Shown here piece by piece: positions 15,454 to 22,797 of a stretch of 64,000 nucleotides of DNA (the first letter of the stretch is position 1; each line of letters begins with the position of its first letter). The stretch is taken from NCBI GenBank assembly GCA_017518105.1, contig JAFWWC010000012.1:30231-94230 (forward strand), read 5' to 3'. The DNA is from Selenomonadaceae bacterium. GTDB lineage: Bacteria > Bacillota > Negativicutes > Selenomonadales > Selenomonadaceae. The position numbers and the translations under genes were made by a program. The notes under the pieces were generated by a model, which had not been told where the DNA came from, did no database searches, and saw only the letters and a list, made by a program, of their open reading frames with translations.

Positions 15454-15804
15454 ATGGTGGAAACTAAAGAGCAAACTCAACAAACAGTAACGATGTCCGT
15501 CAACGAATTGATTTTTATCCAACTGCGCGATTTAAAGGAAGGTCAGCGCGACCTCAATCGGCGCATGGACAGAATCGAAACTCGCATGGACAAGCTCGAA
15601 ACAAAACTTGAAGACACCCGCAAAGAACTCAACGCCAAAATTGAAGACACCCGCAAAGAACTTAACGAACGCATGGATAAGCTTTCCAATAAAATGGATT
15701 CGTCGACCAATCAAGGGCAAATCGCCACCATATCGACAATCGGAATAGGCGTTGCGGCAGTCAGTAGCACAGTCGCTATGCTCTATTCGCTTTTTTCCAA
15801 GTAA
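15454..15804 (+). CDS. Coiled-coil protein with C-terminal membrane anchor (116 aa)
   Basis: An unrecognised 116-residue protein. Residues 20-90 form a continuous charged coiled coil with internal repeats (DRIETRMDKLETKLEDTRKE; KIEDTRKELNERMDKLSNKM; the EDTRKELN block occurs twice). The C-terminus (about 95-113) is a hydrophobic segment ending YSLFSK. There is no signal peptide, so it is probably tail-anchored with the coil in the cytoplasm. AGGGGG precedes ATG 15454 and it has its own promoter. It stands alone between the ftsW-like and flagellin 2 genes. Similar small coiled-coil membrane proteins occur widely; function unknown. Confidence 0.75.
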   Translation: MVETKEQTQQTVTMSVNELIFIQLRDLKEGQRDLNRRMDRIETRMDKLETKLEDTRKELNAKIEDTRKELNERMDKLSNKMDSSTNQGQIATISTIGIGVAAVSSTVAMLYSLFSK

Positions 15805-15892
15805 AATACGGACAACAACTGATTTTTAAATGAAAAGCTTTTGTAATCTTAAACTTACCTGAAAATTTTTTGCCCGCTATAGATGATTTTTA

Positions 15893-15921
15893 TTGACGTA
15901 TAAAAACTTTCTTGATACAAT
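15893..15921 (+). promoter_or_regulatory. Candidate flagellin 2 promoter
   Basis: TTGACG (15893-15898), a 17-nt spacer and TACAAT (15916-15921). The region is near-identical in layout to the flagellin 1 promoter (TTATTGACG ... ACTTT-N-TTGATA-N-AATG). It lies about 720 nt before the flagellin 2 start. Confidence 0.6.
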
Positions 15922-15927
15922 GCCGCA

Positions 15928-16638
15928 CAGATTCAAAGTTTTAAAGGAGGTTGACGACAAAGATTTTAGGAGGACAGGTAGCGTAGGCTGACAGAAATTG
16001 CCGGGTGTCCGCTTCTATGTGGAATAAACACCTAAGCACGGAACGTATAGCGTTTAGCTGAAGGCAATAGTTCAGCAGGCGAGACAAAGAATCCGAGAAT
16101 ACGAATCGTCGCGAATGAGGAGACAAGCAAAATCGTTTGACAGGAACCCTAACGCAAGCTAACGACCACCAAAAATTGAGTGGGGCGGGCACATTGAATA
16201 GAGGGAGCAAGTTCATTCGACGGAGCGCGGAGCCAAATTCGCAGTCAGACCTCAAGTCCGATGTAATGGGTGTTAGGTTGAGTGTGGAAAGTTGTTTTTT
16301 TTATTGAGTTTTCGCGGATAAGGAGACGTGCGAAATCGTTCAGGCAGGAACCCTAGACGAGAGCTAGCAGGCAGGAACGATAAAGAAAACAAGCTCAAAT
16401 GACGGAACGCAGAACCAAATTCGTTGTAAAGCTCAAAAGTCAAGTTATCAGCTTCAAGTTTTAGATAGTTAGTAAGTGCAAGTGATTTGGATTAAGCGTG
16501 AGGCTGTGCCCCCGTTACGCGTGCGGGGCAGTAAGTCTTCGGCGACGGTCGGAGACTAACAGTCAACGTTTATTCGGCGGCGGAAAGGAAATCGTCGCCT
16601 AAGGAAAACTTCATAAGGAAATCAAGGAGGAAATAATC
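15928..16638 (+). ncRNA. Long (about 710 nt) flagellin 2 leader RNA
   Basis: Between the promoter at 15893 and flagellin 2 there is no convincing coding frame. The segment has a GCTGAA/TTCAGC hairpin (16057-16076), a degenerate tandem repeat (16118-16258 and 16321-16441), 24 GGA trinucleotides, and near its end the hairpin GGCGGCG/CGTCGCC (16576-16599) presenting GAAAGGAAAT. The last 130 nt match the flagellin 1 leader, while the upstream 580 nt are special to flagellin 2. It may be a structured regulatory leader that binds CsrA at several places. No known riboswitch was recognised. Confidence 0.5.
16118..16441 (+). repeat. Degenerate direct repeat inside the flagellin 2 leader
   Basis: Copy A (16118-16258) and copy B (16321-16441) share AGGAGAC-N2-GC, AAATCGTT, CAGGAACCCTA and AGCTA in the first part. 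The second part shares CAAG-N-TCA, GACGGA-N-CGC-N-GA and CCAAATTCG in the same order. Copy A has about 20 extra bases in the middle. The spacing between copies is about 203 nt. Confidence 0.6.
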
Positions 16639-18096
16639 ATGGCTTCTGTTATTAACACGAACATTGCGGCAACCCGTACTCACAACGTATACAACCGCAA
16701 CAACGAATTCATGAACGCCGCAATGACCAGAGTCGCGACGGGCATGAAAATCAACAGCGCGAAAGACGGCGCATCCACTTGGGCTATCTCCGAGAAAATG
16801 CGCGAACGTATCCGCGCTAACGACCAGGCTAACCAAAACGTTCAGAACGACACCGCTCTTATCAAGACTGCGCAGGGCGGCGTCGGCAATACTATCGATA
16901 TCCTCAAGACACTCAAAGAACGTGCGATCAACGCGGCTAACGACTCTAACATGAACGTAGACCGCACGATTATTGCGGAAGAAGTTCGCCAGCTCGTCAA
17001 TCAAATCGACGACAACGCCGCAAAAGTCAAATTTAACGGCAGGACGCTCCTTCAAGGCTCTGTCGGTGATGACACTGCGGCTACAGCACTTACTTCCGCC
17101 ACTGATCCTGCTCCGGTAACATCCGCTGCAGCGGGAGGGGTTTCCACTCCTGCCACCGTAGAACCTACACATGGGTATGCTTCCATAACAAGTATTGACG
17201 GTTTTTATAAATCTAATGGAAGCGGCGGATCAACTGCAGCCGATAAAGATACGACACTTCAGTATGTTACGAAAAATGACGGCACTACTCGTATGTTTGC
17301 TACAGGCGACAAAATTACGGTAAAATGGTCAGAAGGCAATTCTACAACTGCCGATAAGAGCGCAACATACACGGTGGCTGATTCCGACAAGTTAAGTGAA
17401 ATTTCAGCAACAGGCAATGGCGCAGTATTTAAATGGTTTAACCAAAATGATCCTCTCACTAACGGTACTGATGCGGTAAAAGATTCAGATGGTAATGCCG
17501 TGCAAGCAAGTGCAGACGGCTTTTATTTAATCGGCGGATCAGGAAAACACATAGATAATATTAGTATCTCGGTCGCAAGCAGTACAGGCGTAACAAATAC
17601 CGATGCGACAACGGCATTCGGTTCTTTCGGTACAGTTGCCAACAATCCTACTGCACCTGTGGGAGGTTCGGGCAGTGACGAACTGACTTTCTATGTCGGC
17701 GGCGAGGCTAATTTTGGCATTAACGTGAAATTCGCAAATATGACTTCGAGCGGCTCCGTGCTTAATCTTGGTTCAGATGTTGAAACTTTTGCCAATTTGT
17801 TCTTGGATAAAAGCGATGCGCAGACAGCTTTGGGTAAAATCAATAACGCACTTGACAATGCCCTCAAAGAACAGGCGAAACTCGGCGCGATTGAAAATCG
17901 TTTGGGATACACTGCTGACAACATCACGACCATGAACGAAAACCTCGAAGCGGCTGATTCGGTCATGCGTGATTCGGACATCGCCAAAGAGATGACAAGC
18001 TACATGAAATATGCGGTCCTTTCGCAAGCGTCGCAGTACATGCTCGCGCAGGCAGGACAGAACGCATTCCAGGTTCTCAACCTCCTCCAACAATGA
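16639..18096 (+). CDS. fliC: Flagellin 2 (485 aa)
   Basis: Flagellin with conserved ends: N-terminal NNEFMNAAMTRVATGMKINS, AKDGASTWAISEKMRERI, TAQGGVGNTIDILKTLKERA; C-terminal ENRLGYTADNITTMNENLEA, VMRDSDIAKEM and a final LLQQ. The central 270 residues are Thr/Ser/Gly-rich and unlike those of flagellin 1. The N-terminal sequence differs from the usual SAxDDAAG (here SAKDGAST) and lacks the Leu-rich second helix start seen in flagellin 1. ATG 16639 follows AAGGAGG. It has its own promoter and long leader. It is probably exported through the flagellar type III apparatus using FliS. A separate filament section or an expression-switched variant is possible. Confidence 0.94.
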   Translation: MASVINTNIAATRTHNVYNRNNEFMNAAMTRVATGMKINSAKDGASTWAISEKMRERIRANDQANQNVQNDTALIKTAQGGVGNTIDILKTLKERAINAANDSNMNVDRTIIAEEVRQLVNQIDDNAAKVKFNGRTLLQGSVGDDTAATALTSATDPAPVTSAAAGGVSTPATVEPTHGYASITSIDGFYKSNGSGGSTAADKDTTLQYVTKNDGTTRMFATGDKITVKWSEGNSTTADKSATYTVADSDKLSEISATGNGAVFKWFNQNDPLTNGTDAVKDSDGNAVQASADGFYLIGGSGKHIDNISISVASSTGVTNTDATTAFGSFGTVANNPTAPVGGSGSDELTFYVGGEANFGINVKFANMTSSGSVLNLGSDVETFANLFLDKSDAQTALGKINNALDNALKEQAKLGAIENRLGYTADNITTMNENLEAADSVMRDSDIAKEMTSYMKYAVLSQASQYMLAQAGQNAFQVLNLLQQ

Positions 18097-18189
18097 ACGC
18101 CGCAGATTTTGCCAGCGTTGCAGGATATGCGGCCGAAAATTCGGAGTTAGGAAACGTTCGAGTTTGAGACCACACAACAAAACATTTAC

Positions 18190-18223
18190 AAAGCTCGTCG
18201 GCTACGGTCGGCGGGCTTTTTGT
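18190..18223 (+). terminator. Flagellin 2 terminator
   Basis: AAGCTCGTCGG pairs with CGGCGGGCTT, with G-U pairs, and is followed by T5. Sequence and position match the flagellin 1 terminator. Confidence 0.8.
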
Positions 18224-18252
18224 TTGACAAGGCGGCGCATGTGTGATAGATT
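18224..18252 (+). promoter_or_regulatory. Consensus promoter of antisense RNA, copy 2
   Basis: TTGACA (18224-18229), a 17-nt spacer and TAGATT (18247-18252), directly after the flagellin 2 terminator. Both hexamers and most of the spacer equal those at 6288-6316. Confidence 0.75.
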
Positions 18253-18258
18253 AACGCC

Positions 18259-18357
18259 AAGAGCTTTGAACATCTAATAAAGAGTAACTCGGACATCTTG
18301 AACACAAAACGAAACCCCCCGCGACGGAATGCGACGCCGTTACGGGGGATTTCGTTT
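18259..18357 (+). ncRNA. Putative antisense antitoxin RNA, copy 2
   Basis: Predicted from the promoter at 18224 to the hairpin ending at 18357, about 100 nt. Bases 18259-18274 equal the plus-strand sequence 18483-18498 except for one C-to-T change that allows a G-U pair, so the RNA can pair with 16 nt of the toxin mRNA over the start codon. Bases 18293-18305 likewise match 18494-18506 (12 of 13, again G-U), reaching the ribosome binding site. Two separate blocks against one start region is the par-locus design. Confidence 0.65.
18307..18357. terminator. Shared bidirectional hairpin of toxin/antitoxin copy 2
   Basis: AAACGAAACCCCCG pairs with CGGGGG-A-TTTCGTTT. On the minus strand TTTTGTGTT follows, so it can end the toxin mRNA. 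On the plus strand the arm itself ends in TTT. Confidence 0.65.
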
Positions 18358-18410
18358 GCCATAACCGATGCGACTCGATTAGAGGACTGGTAGAGGGTTA
18401 ATAACGCCTG

Positions 18411-18497
18411 CTACTTCTTGAAGATTTTGTCGTAGATGAACTTGGCGGCGATTCGCGCAAGAACATCGAGGACGAACGAACAAAGAGCTTCGAACAT
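18411..18497 (-). CDS. Putative Fst/par-type type I toxin peptide, copy 2 (28 aa)
   Basis: A 28-residue peptide opening MFEALCSFVLDVLARIAAKF and ending IYDKIFKK: one hydrophobic helix followed by a charged tail, typical of Fst-like membrane toxins of about 30 residues. ATG 18497 follows AAAGGAGGTG at 6 nt. The gene has its own promoter (18554-18582) and runs toward the shared hairpin at 18307-18357 and the opposing antisense RNA. The gene is convergent with flagellin 2, exactly as copy 1 is with flagellin 1. Peptide similarity between copies is low apart from M-x-E-x-L and terminal lysines. Toxin function is inferred from layout and topology. Confidence 0.68.
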   Translation of the reverse strand: MFEALCSFVLDVLARIAAKFIYDKIFKK

Positions 18498-18553
18498 CCT
18501 GAACACCTCCTTTCTTTTGGCGTATGCCTCCGGAAAGTGGTAGCATCGGCGCG

Positions 18554-18582
18554 ATTATAACAGAACGAATCCGCCGCTACAA
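18554..18582 (-). promoter_or_regulatory. Promoter of tiny-peptide (toxin-like) gene, copy 2
   Basis: On the minus strand TTGTAG (18577-18582), a 17-nt spacer and TATAAT (18554-18559) with a TGn extension. TATAATCGCGCCGATGC is shared with copy 1. Confidence 0.65.
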
Positions 18583-18625
18583 GGATTGTACTTTTGGGTT
18601 TAAAGCGGCACTTTTTGAATTCGTG

Positions 18626-18653
18626 TTGCGTCGGGAAAAATATTTGGTATAAT
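18626..18653 (+). promoter_or_regulatory. Promoter of the lipoprotein gene row
   Basis: TTGCGT (18626-18631), a 16-nt spacer and TATAAT (18648-18653), 28 nt before the start codon of the first lipoprotein. Confidence 0.55.
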
Positions 18654-18681
18654 GCTGGGCGAACGAAGGGAGGATTTCTTT

Positions 18682-19353
18682 ATGTTCAGGAAAGTTTTGG
18701 CAGGTGCGATGATTTTGGCGGGCTTGCTAATCGTCGGGTGCGGCGGCGCGGATAAAGTCGTTGGCTCGCCCGATAAGGCAATACTCGCTTATTCAGAGCT
18801 AGTCACTATGGGCGAATCACCCAATATGGCGGCGGCGGGCTTTTCCGAAGAGGATAACAAGAACTTGCGCAAGATGATGATTAAAGTTTTCGAGGCGTCT
18901 TTCAATGGGATTGTGCCGCTTAGCGAACAGAGCGCGGACGACTTAGCGAACGTTTTCTACGACAGTAGCAAAGCTAGAATTAAATTCCAAGCCGCGCTAA
19001 AGACTGACGACCCCGAACGCCCCGTAGTCGAGCTGACGACGACGCCTTTTAACATGACGGACAACGCCGCGGCTTTTGCACCCAATGATGAGCTAATCGC
19101 GCTAATCGGCATGGTCGGCAAGCTCAAATCGGACGGCGCGACGGACGAGCAGTTAAAATCCAATCCCGAAGTTCAAAAGCTAGCAGTCGAGGTCTTCGGC
19201 AAATATCTTAAGGAACTGCCCCTTCAGCCCGAAATGACCTGCGCGGTAGTTTGTAAGAAAGTCACGGGCACGGACGGCAACACGCATTGGGCACCAGACG
19301 ACGTGAACGCGCTAATGGACTTCATAACGCTCGGCAAGCTGGCTGATAAGTAA
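18682..19353 (+). CDS. Lipoprotein of unknown function, paralogue 1
   Basis: A 223-residue protein with a lipoprotein signal: MFRKVLAGAMILAGLLIVGC, the Cys at residue 20 being the lipidation site. The mature part opens with a conserved phrase SPDKAILAYSELVTMGE, ends with GNTHWAPDDVNALMDF, and contains PERPVVELTTT. The next gene encodes a clear paralogue with the same landmarks. The pattern is reminiscent of DUF5105-type lipoproteins, which I cannot verify. ATG 18682 follows GGGAGG; an ATG ten codons upstream has no such site. Probably anchored in the outer leaflet of the inner membrane or in the outer membrane. Confidence 0.8.
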   Translation: MFRKVLAGAMILAGLLIVGCGGADKVVGSPDKAILAYSELVTMGESPNMAAAGFSEEDNKNLRKMMIKVFEASFNGIVPLSEQSADDLANVFYDSSKARIKFQAALKTDDPERPVVELTTTPFNMTDNAAAFAPNDELIALIGMVGKLKSDGATDEQLKSNPEVQKLAVEVFGKYLKELPLQPEMTCAVVCKKVTGTDGNTHWAPDDVNALMDFITLGKLADK

Positions 19354-19428
19354 AGGGCACTCGTTGCCCCCGCAGACGTTCGGCGGTCGCGGGTCAACTT
19401 CAAATAACTTGATTGGAGGATTTGTTTT

Positions 19429-20139
19429 ATGGTTAGGAAAGTTTTGTTTGGGGCGTTGACGCTTTTGCTCGCGCTGTGCTTAGTCGGTTGCGGCGGCAAG
19501 AAGGAAGACACCGCTAAAAAGGACGAGGCTCCCGCTAAGGCTGAAGAAGTCAAAGTCGAGGGCACGCCCGATAAAGCCGTTCTCGCCTATGCGCAGCTGT
19601 ACGCTTACGGCATTATCGAAGATGAGAACATGAAGGCGGCTGGCATGACTGAAAAAGACGTTGAAGCCGTTCAAGACCAAGTGCTTGCTCCGATTGTCGA
19701 CGCTTTTAAGCAATATCCGCTTAGCGATGAGAGCGTCGCGGAGATGACTGGTAACTACGTCGCTAAACTGCACGCGGGCATGGACATGAAAGCCACCGTT
19801 AAGAAGGAAGATGCTAAAAATCCCGTCGTCGAACTCAAAGCCACCACGATTAATCAGGCGGGAGCCGCGCAAGTCGCAGAGAACAACGCAGACTTAGTAG
19901 CACTCGGCACGGCTTATGGCGAGCTTCAGGCGCAAGGCTTGACTGCTGAACAGCTCAAGGAAAGCGCAGAGTTCCAACAGTTCGCGCTTGAATCAATCGA
20001 CAACTTCATCAACGAGTTCCCGCTCAATCCCGAACAGACCCTTGAGGTCACCTGCGAGGCTGTTCAAGGCTCCGATGGCAAAATGTATTGGGCACCGCAA
20101 GACCCCCAAGCCGTTGCTAAATTCGTCAGCGGAAAATAA
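19429..20139 (+). CDS. Lipoprotein of unknown function, paralogue 2
   Basis: A 236-residue lipoprotein: MVRKVLFGALTLLLALCLVG followed by the lipidated Cys21, then a Lys/Glu/Ala-rich linker (about residues 24-48) and a globular domain. Shared landmarks with the preceding protein are TPDKAVLAYAQLYAYG, NPVVELKATT, a PLNPEQT segment near the end and GKMYWAPQDPQ. The two probably arose by tandem duplication. GGAGGA precedes the ATG. No enzyme motif is visible; a structural or binding role at the envelope is possible. Confidence 0.8.
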   Translation: MVRKVLFGALTLLLALCLVGCGGKKEDTAKKDEAPAKAEEVKVEGTPDKAVLAYAQLYAYGIIEDENMKAAGMTEKDVEAVQDQVLAPIVDAFKQYPLSDESVAEMTGNYVAKLHAGMDMKATVKKEDAKNPVVELKATTINQAGAAQVAENNADLVALGTAYGELQAQGLTAEQLKESAEFQQFALESIDNFINEFPLNPEQTLEVTCEAVQGSDGKMYWAPQDPQAVAKFVSGK

Positions 20140-20163
20140 TTTTAATCGACTATCAGTGGTTAG

Positions 20164-20196
20164 TGGTTAGGCTTTCTAATCGCTAGCCATTTTTTT
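20164..20196 (+). terminator. Possible terminator between lipoprotein 2 and the clostripain-like gene
   Basis: TGGTTAG (20164-20170) pairs with CTAGCCA (20183-20189), with one G-U pair, followed by T7. Read-through to the next gene remains possible because no strong new promoter is visible. Confidence 0.5.
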
Positions 20197-20211
20197 AAAG
20201 GAGATGAGGAT

Positions 20212-22245
20212 ATGCAGACCCTTCGACGATTTTTTTTGCTAGCAATTTGTTTGACAGCGGCGTTGCTAATGGGTTGCGGCGATGATTCGGCGGGCGGCGG
20301 CACTGTAACTAAGCAGGCGAACAAATCCGCGAACTTCAGCGACGCTTACAAGGCGGACGATACCTGGATTGTCTATTGGTATCTTTGCGGCACGGATTTA
20401 GAGACAAGTAACGGCGCGGCGTCCAGTGACTTTCAAGAACTCCTAAATGTCAAGCTCCCGCCGAATATCAAGTTCCTAATCATGACTGGCGGCACTCAAC
20501 AATGGCAAAATGATGTCGTCTCTAGCGACGCCGTCGAGTTCTACCTTTACAGCTCGAACGGACTGGAGCGCATTGGCTCTTTCGACGATGCTGACATGGG
20601 GCACGTCCAGACGCTAACCGACTTTATCCGCTACGGCAAGGAGAACTACACCGCTGACCATAGAGTATTTGTCTTCTGGGATCACGGCGGCGGCTCGGCG
20701 GCTGGCATTTGCGTTGACGAGCGCACGGGGCATATCCTCAGCCTAAACGATGTGCACAATGCTTTTGCCGCGTCCTATGAACCTAATGCTGATAATCCAC
20801 CCTTTGAGCTTATCGGCTTCGACGCCTGCTTAATGGCGACTTATGACACTGTGAACGCCCTAGACGGCTTGACGCGCTATGTTACTGCTTCCGAAGAGAC
20901 TGAACCCGCTGTCGGCTGGAACTATTCGGGCTGGGTCGGTGCTCTCGCCGAAAATCCCGCTATGGGCGGCGCAAAACTCGGTCAAATCATCTGCGATACC
21001 TACATGGAAGACTGCAAAAGCTATTGGGTCGAAGACACCGCGACGCTTTCCGTTATCGACCTGTCGAAGCTCCCCTATCTGCGCAATGCCTATGAATCGT
21101 TCGGGCTTGAGGCTCTTAGGGCGGCTCATAATAATCCGCGAAACTTCTTTGCTAAGTTCGGTCGCGGAGCCGCACAGGCAGAAAATTACGGCGGCAACAC
21201 TCGCAAGACCGGCTACACGAACATGGTTGATATTGTCGACCTAGCCAAGGGTAGCAAGGACATTCTCCCCAACACGAGCGATAAACTCATCAGCGCGGTT
21301 GATGACGCCGTTATTTACAAAGTTCAGGGCGCGTATCGCAATCGCGGCGGCGGATTGTCTAGCTTCTATTCCTACAGCGGCGACGAGCAAAGCTTAGTTG
21401 CTTATCTCAACCTCGATTCCGCGCCCGTGCCGCAAAAGCTCCTGTATTACTATCTGATTTACGGCGAACTGCCCGAAGACGTTATCCCGCTCCTAAATGA
21501 TGATTCGCTCGTCACGCCCGCACCCACTGCACCGCCTCCGCAAGCCGAGCGGCAAGAGATTTTCCAACTCTCTCAGCTAGATGACTTCCCAGTACAAATG
21601 GACAGCAACGGCAATGCGTTCGTTCAGCTTAGCCCTGAGCAAATGGATTTACTCTCTAGCGTGCATTGTCAGCTGGTTTATATGAGCATTGAGGACGACC
21701 TCTTGCTTTACTTAGGTAGCGACGCCGACATTAACGCCGATTGGAACAAGGGCACCTTTACTGATAACTTCCGCGGCGTGTGGCCCATGCTTGACGGGCA
21801 CCCCGTTTACGTCGAGATTACCGAAGAGAACGACGGCTATAACCTCTACTCAATCCCGATTAAACTTAATGGCGTCGAATGCAATTTGCAGGTCGCTTAC
21901 GTCTACGCCGAAGAGAAATATTATATCCTCGGCGCAAGGAAGGGTTTGGATAGCAACGGCATGAGTAGCCGCGAACTTATCAAGCTCCGCGCAGGCGACG
22001 AGATTACTACTCTCCATTACGGCATGACGATTTCAGGCGACGATGAGGACTTCACGCAAGTTGAGGTTGATACCTTCACGATAGGCGAAAATCCGCAAGT
22101 TAAGGACGAGGCACTCGGCGACGGCAATTACGGCTATGCTTTTGAATTCGTCAGCCCGACCGCCGACGATAGCGCGTTGTCTAACTTTATCCTCTTCACG
22201 ATTGCCAACGGCGAGATTACCACCGATATTAGCGTTCAGGAGTGA
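20212..22245 (+). CDS. Clostripain-family (C11) cysteine peptidase lipoprotein
   Basis: A 677-residue lipoprotein with signal LLAICLTAALLMGC (lipidated Cys22). The peptidase domain spans about residues 45-400: DDTWIVYWYLCGTDLETSNG, VFVFWDHGGGSAAG with the catalytic His, and LIGFDACLMATYDTVNAL with the catalytic Cys. This is the standard His-Cys pair of clostripain-like peptidases, which cut after Arg or Lys. A Pro-rich linker (about 432-443) leads to a beta-rich C-terminal domain (about 445-677) unlike the peptidase. It is probably displayed on the cell surface for protein processing or degradation. It lies 6 nt before the DUF4337 gene, so the two are co-transcribed. Confidence 0.85.
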   Translation: MQTLRRFFLLAICLTAALLMGCGDDSAGGGTVTKQANKSANFSDAYKADDTWIVYWYLCGTDLETSNGAASSDFQELLNVKLPPNIKFLIMTGGTQQWQNDVVSSDAVEFYLYSSNGLERIGSFDDADMGHVQTLTDFIRYGKENYTADHRVFVFWDHGGGSAAGICVDERTGHILSLNDVHNAFAASYEPNADNPPFELIGFDACLMATYDTVNALDGLTRYVTASEETEPAVGWNYSGWVGALAENPAMGGAKLGQIICDTYMEDCKSYWVEDTATLSVIDLSKLPYLRNAYESFGLEALRAAHNNPRNFFAKFGRGAAQAENYGGNTRKTGYTNMVDIVDLAKGSKDILPNTSDKLISAVDDAVIYKVQGAYRNRGGGLSSFYSYSGDEQSLVAYLNLDSAPVPQKLLYYYLIYGELPEDVIPLLNDDSLVTPAPTAPPPQAERQEIFQLSQLDDFPVQMDSNGNAFVQLSPEQMDLLSSVHCQLVYMSIEDDLLLYLGSDADINADWNKGTFTDNFRGVWPMLDGHPVYVEITEENDGYNLYSIPIKLNGVECNLQVAYVYAEEKYYILGARKGLDSNGMSSRELIKLRAGDEITTLHYGMTISGDDEDFTQVEVDTFTIGENPQVKDEALGDGNYGYAFEFVSPTADDSALSNFILFTIANGEITTDISVQE

Positions 22246-22251
22246 TGAACT

Positions 22252-22794
22252 TTGGCTGACGATAAAATTGACGAGACTAAGGATAAAGAGTTCTCTAAGC
22301 GGCAGACGCAACTAATCGCGCTGACGGCTCTTATCTTGGCAATCTGCGCGACGTTCGCTTCACTGTATGCCGGCGCAAATGCTAGCAAAGGTATCCTCGC
22401 GCAAAGTCAAGCCTCCGACGGCTGGGCTTATTATCAAGCTAAGAGTATCAAGCAGTCGATGTACAAGATGCAACTCGAAGCTTTGGATATTGACCCGCCG
22501 AGCAATCTCGACCCAACGCGCCTAAATATCTTGCGCGAAAAATATCAGCAGACGATTGACCGCTACGAGAACGAGCAAATGGACATACGCAAGCAAGCCA
22601 ATCAGAAGGAAGCCGACCGCGACCATTTCCTTGACTTGAACAGGAGCTTTGCAGGTTCGCTGACGTATCTGCAGATTGCAATCCTTCTAACATCGCTTGC
22701 GGGACTGATGAAACAAATCGGCTTTTGGTATGCGGGAATAGCTATCGGCGCGTTCGGCGTTTATAACTTCGTCGCGGCTATGATGATGGTGTAA
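22252..22794 (+). CDS. DUF4337-like membrane protein (180 aa)
   Basis: A 180-residue protein with an N-terminal membrane segment (IALTALILAICATFASLYAG), a soluble helical middle starting SDGWAYYQAKSIKQSMYKMQ, and two C-terminal hydrophobic segments (YLQIAILLTSLAGLMKQ and YAGIAIGAFGVYNFVAAMMM). The combination of a first membrane helix followed by S-D-x-W-A-Y-Y-Q-A-K-S is the hallmark of DUF4337 proteins. The function is unknown. The start is TTG 22252, nine nt after CAGGAG, and only 6 nt from the previous stop. The stop is 3 nt before the next start. Confidence 0.75.
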   Translation: MADDKIDETKDKEFSKRQTQLIALTALILAICATFASLYAGANASKGILAQSQASDGWAYYQAKSIKQSMYKMQLEALDIDPPSNLDPTRLNILREKYQQTIDRYENEQMDIRKQANQKEADRDHFLDLNRSFAGSLTYLQIAILLTSLAGLMKQIGFWYAGIAIGAFGVYNFVAAMMMV

Positions 22795-22797
22795 GCA

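Noticed and set aside
15941..16255. A 104-codon open frame on the minus strand in the flagellin 2 leader
   Set aside because: No ribosome binding site, composition unlike the neighbouring genes, and it lies antisense to the repeat-bearing leader that follows a good promoter.
15950..16300. Cyclic-di-GMP riboswitch in the flagellin 2 leader
   Set aside because: Short segments such as ACGCAAGCTA recall the aptamer, but the required paired arms and receptor motifs are not present in the proper order.
16118..16441. CRISPR array or insertion-sequence ends as an explanation for the leader repeats
   Set aside because: Only two long degenerate copies with unequal length are present, with no short exact repeats, no spacers and no terminal inverted repeats or transposase.
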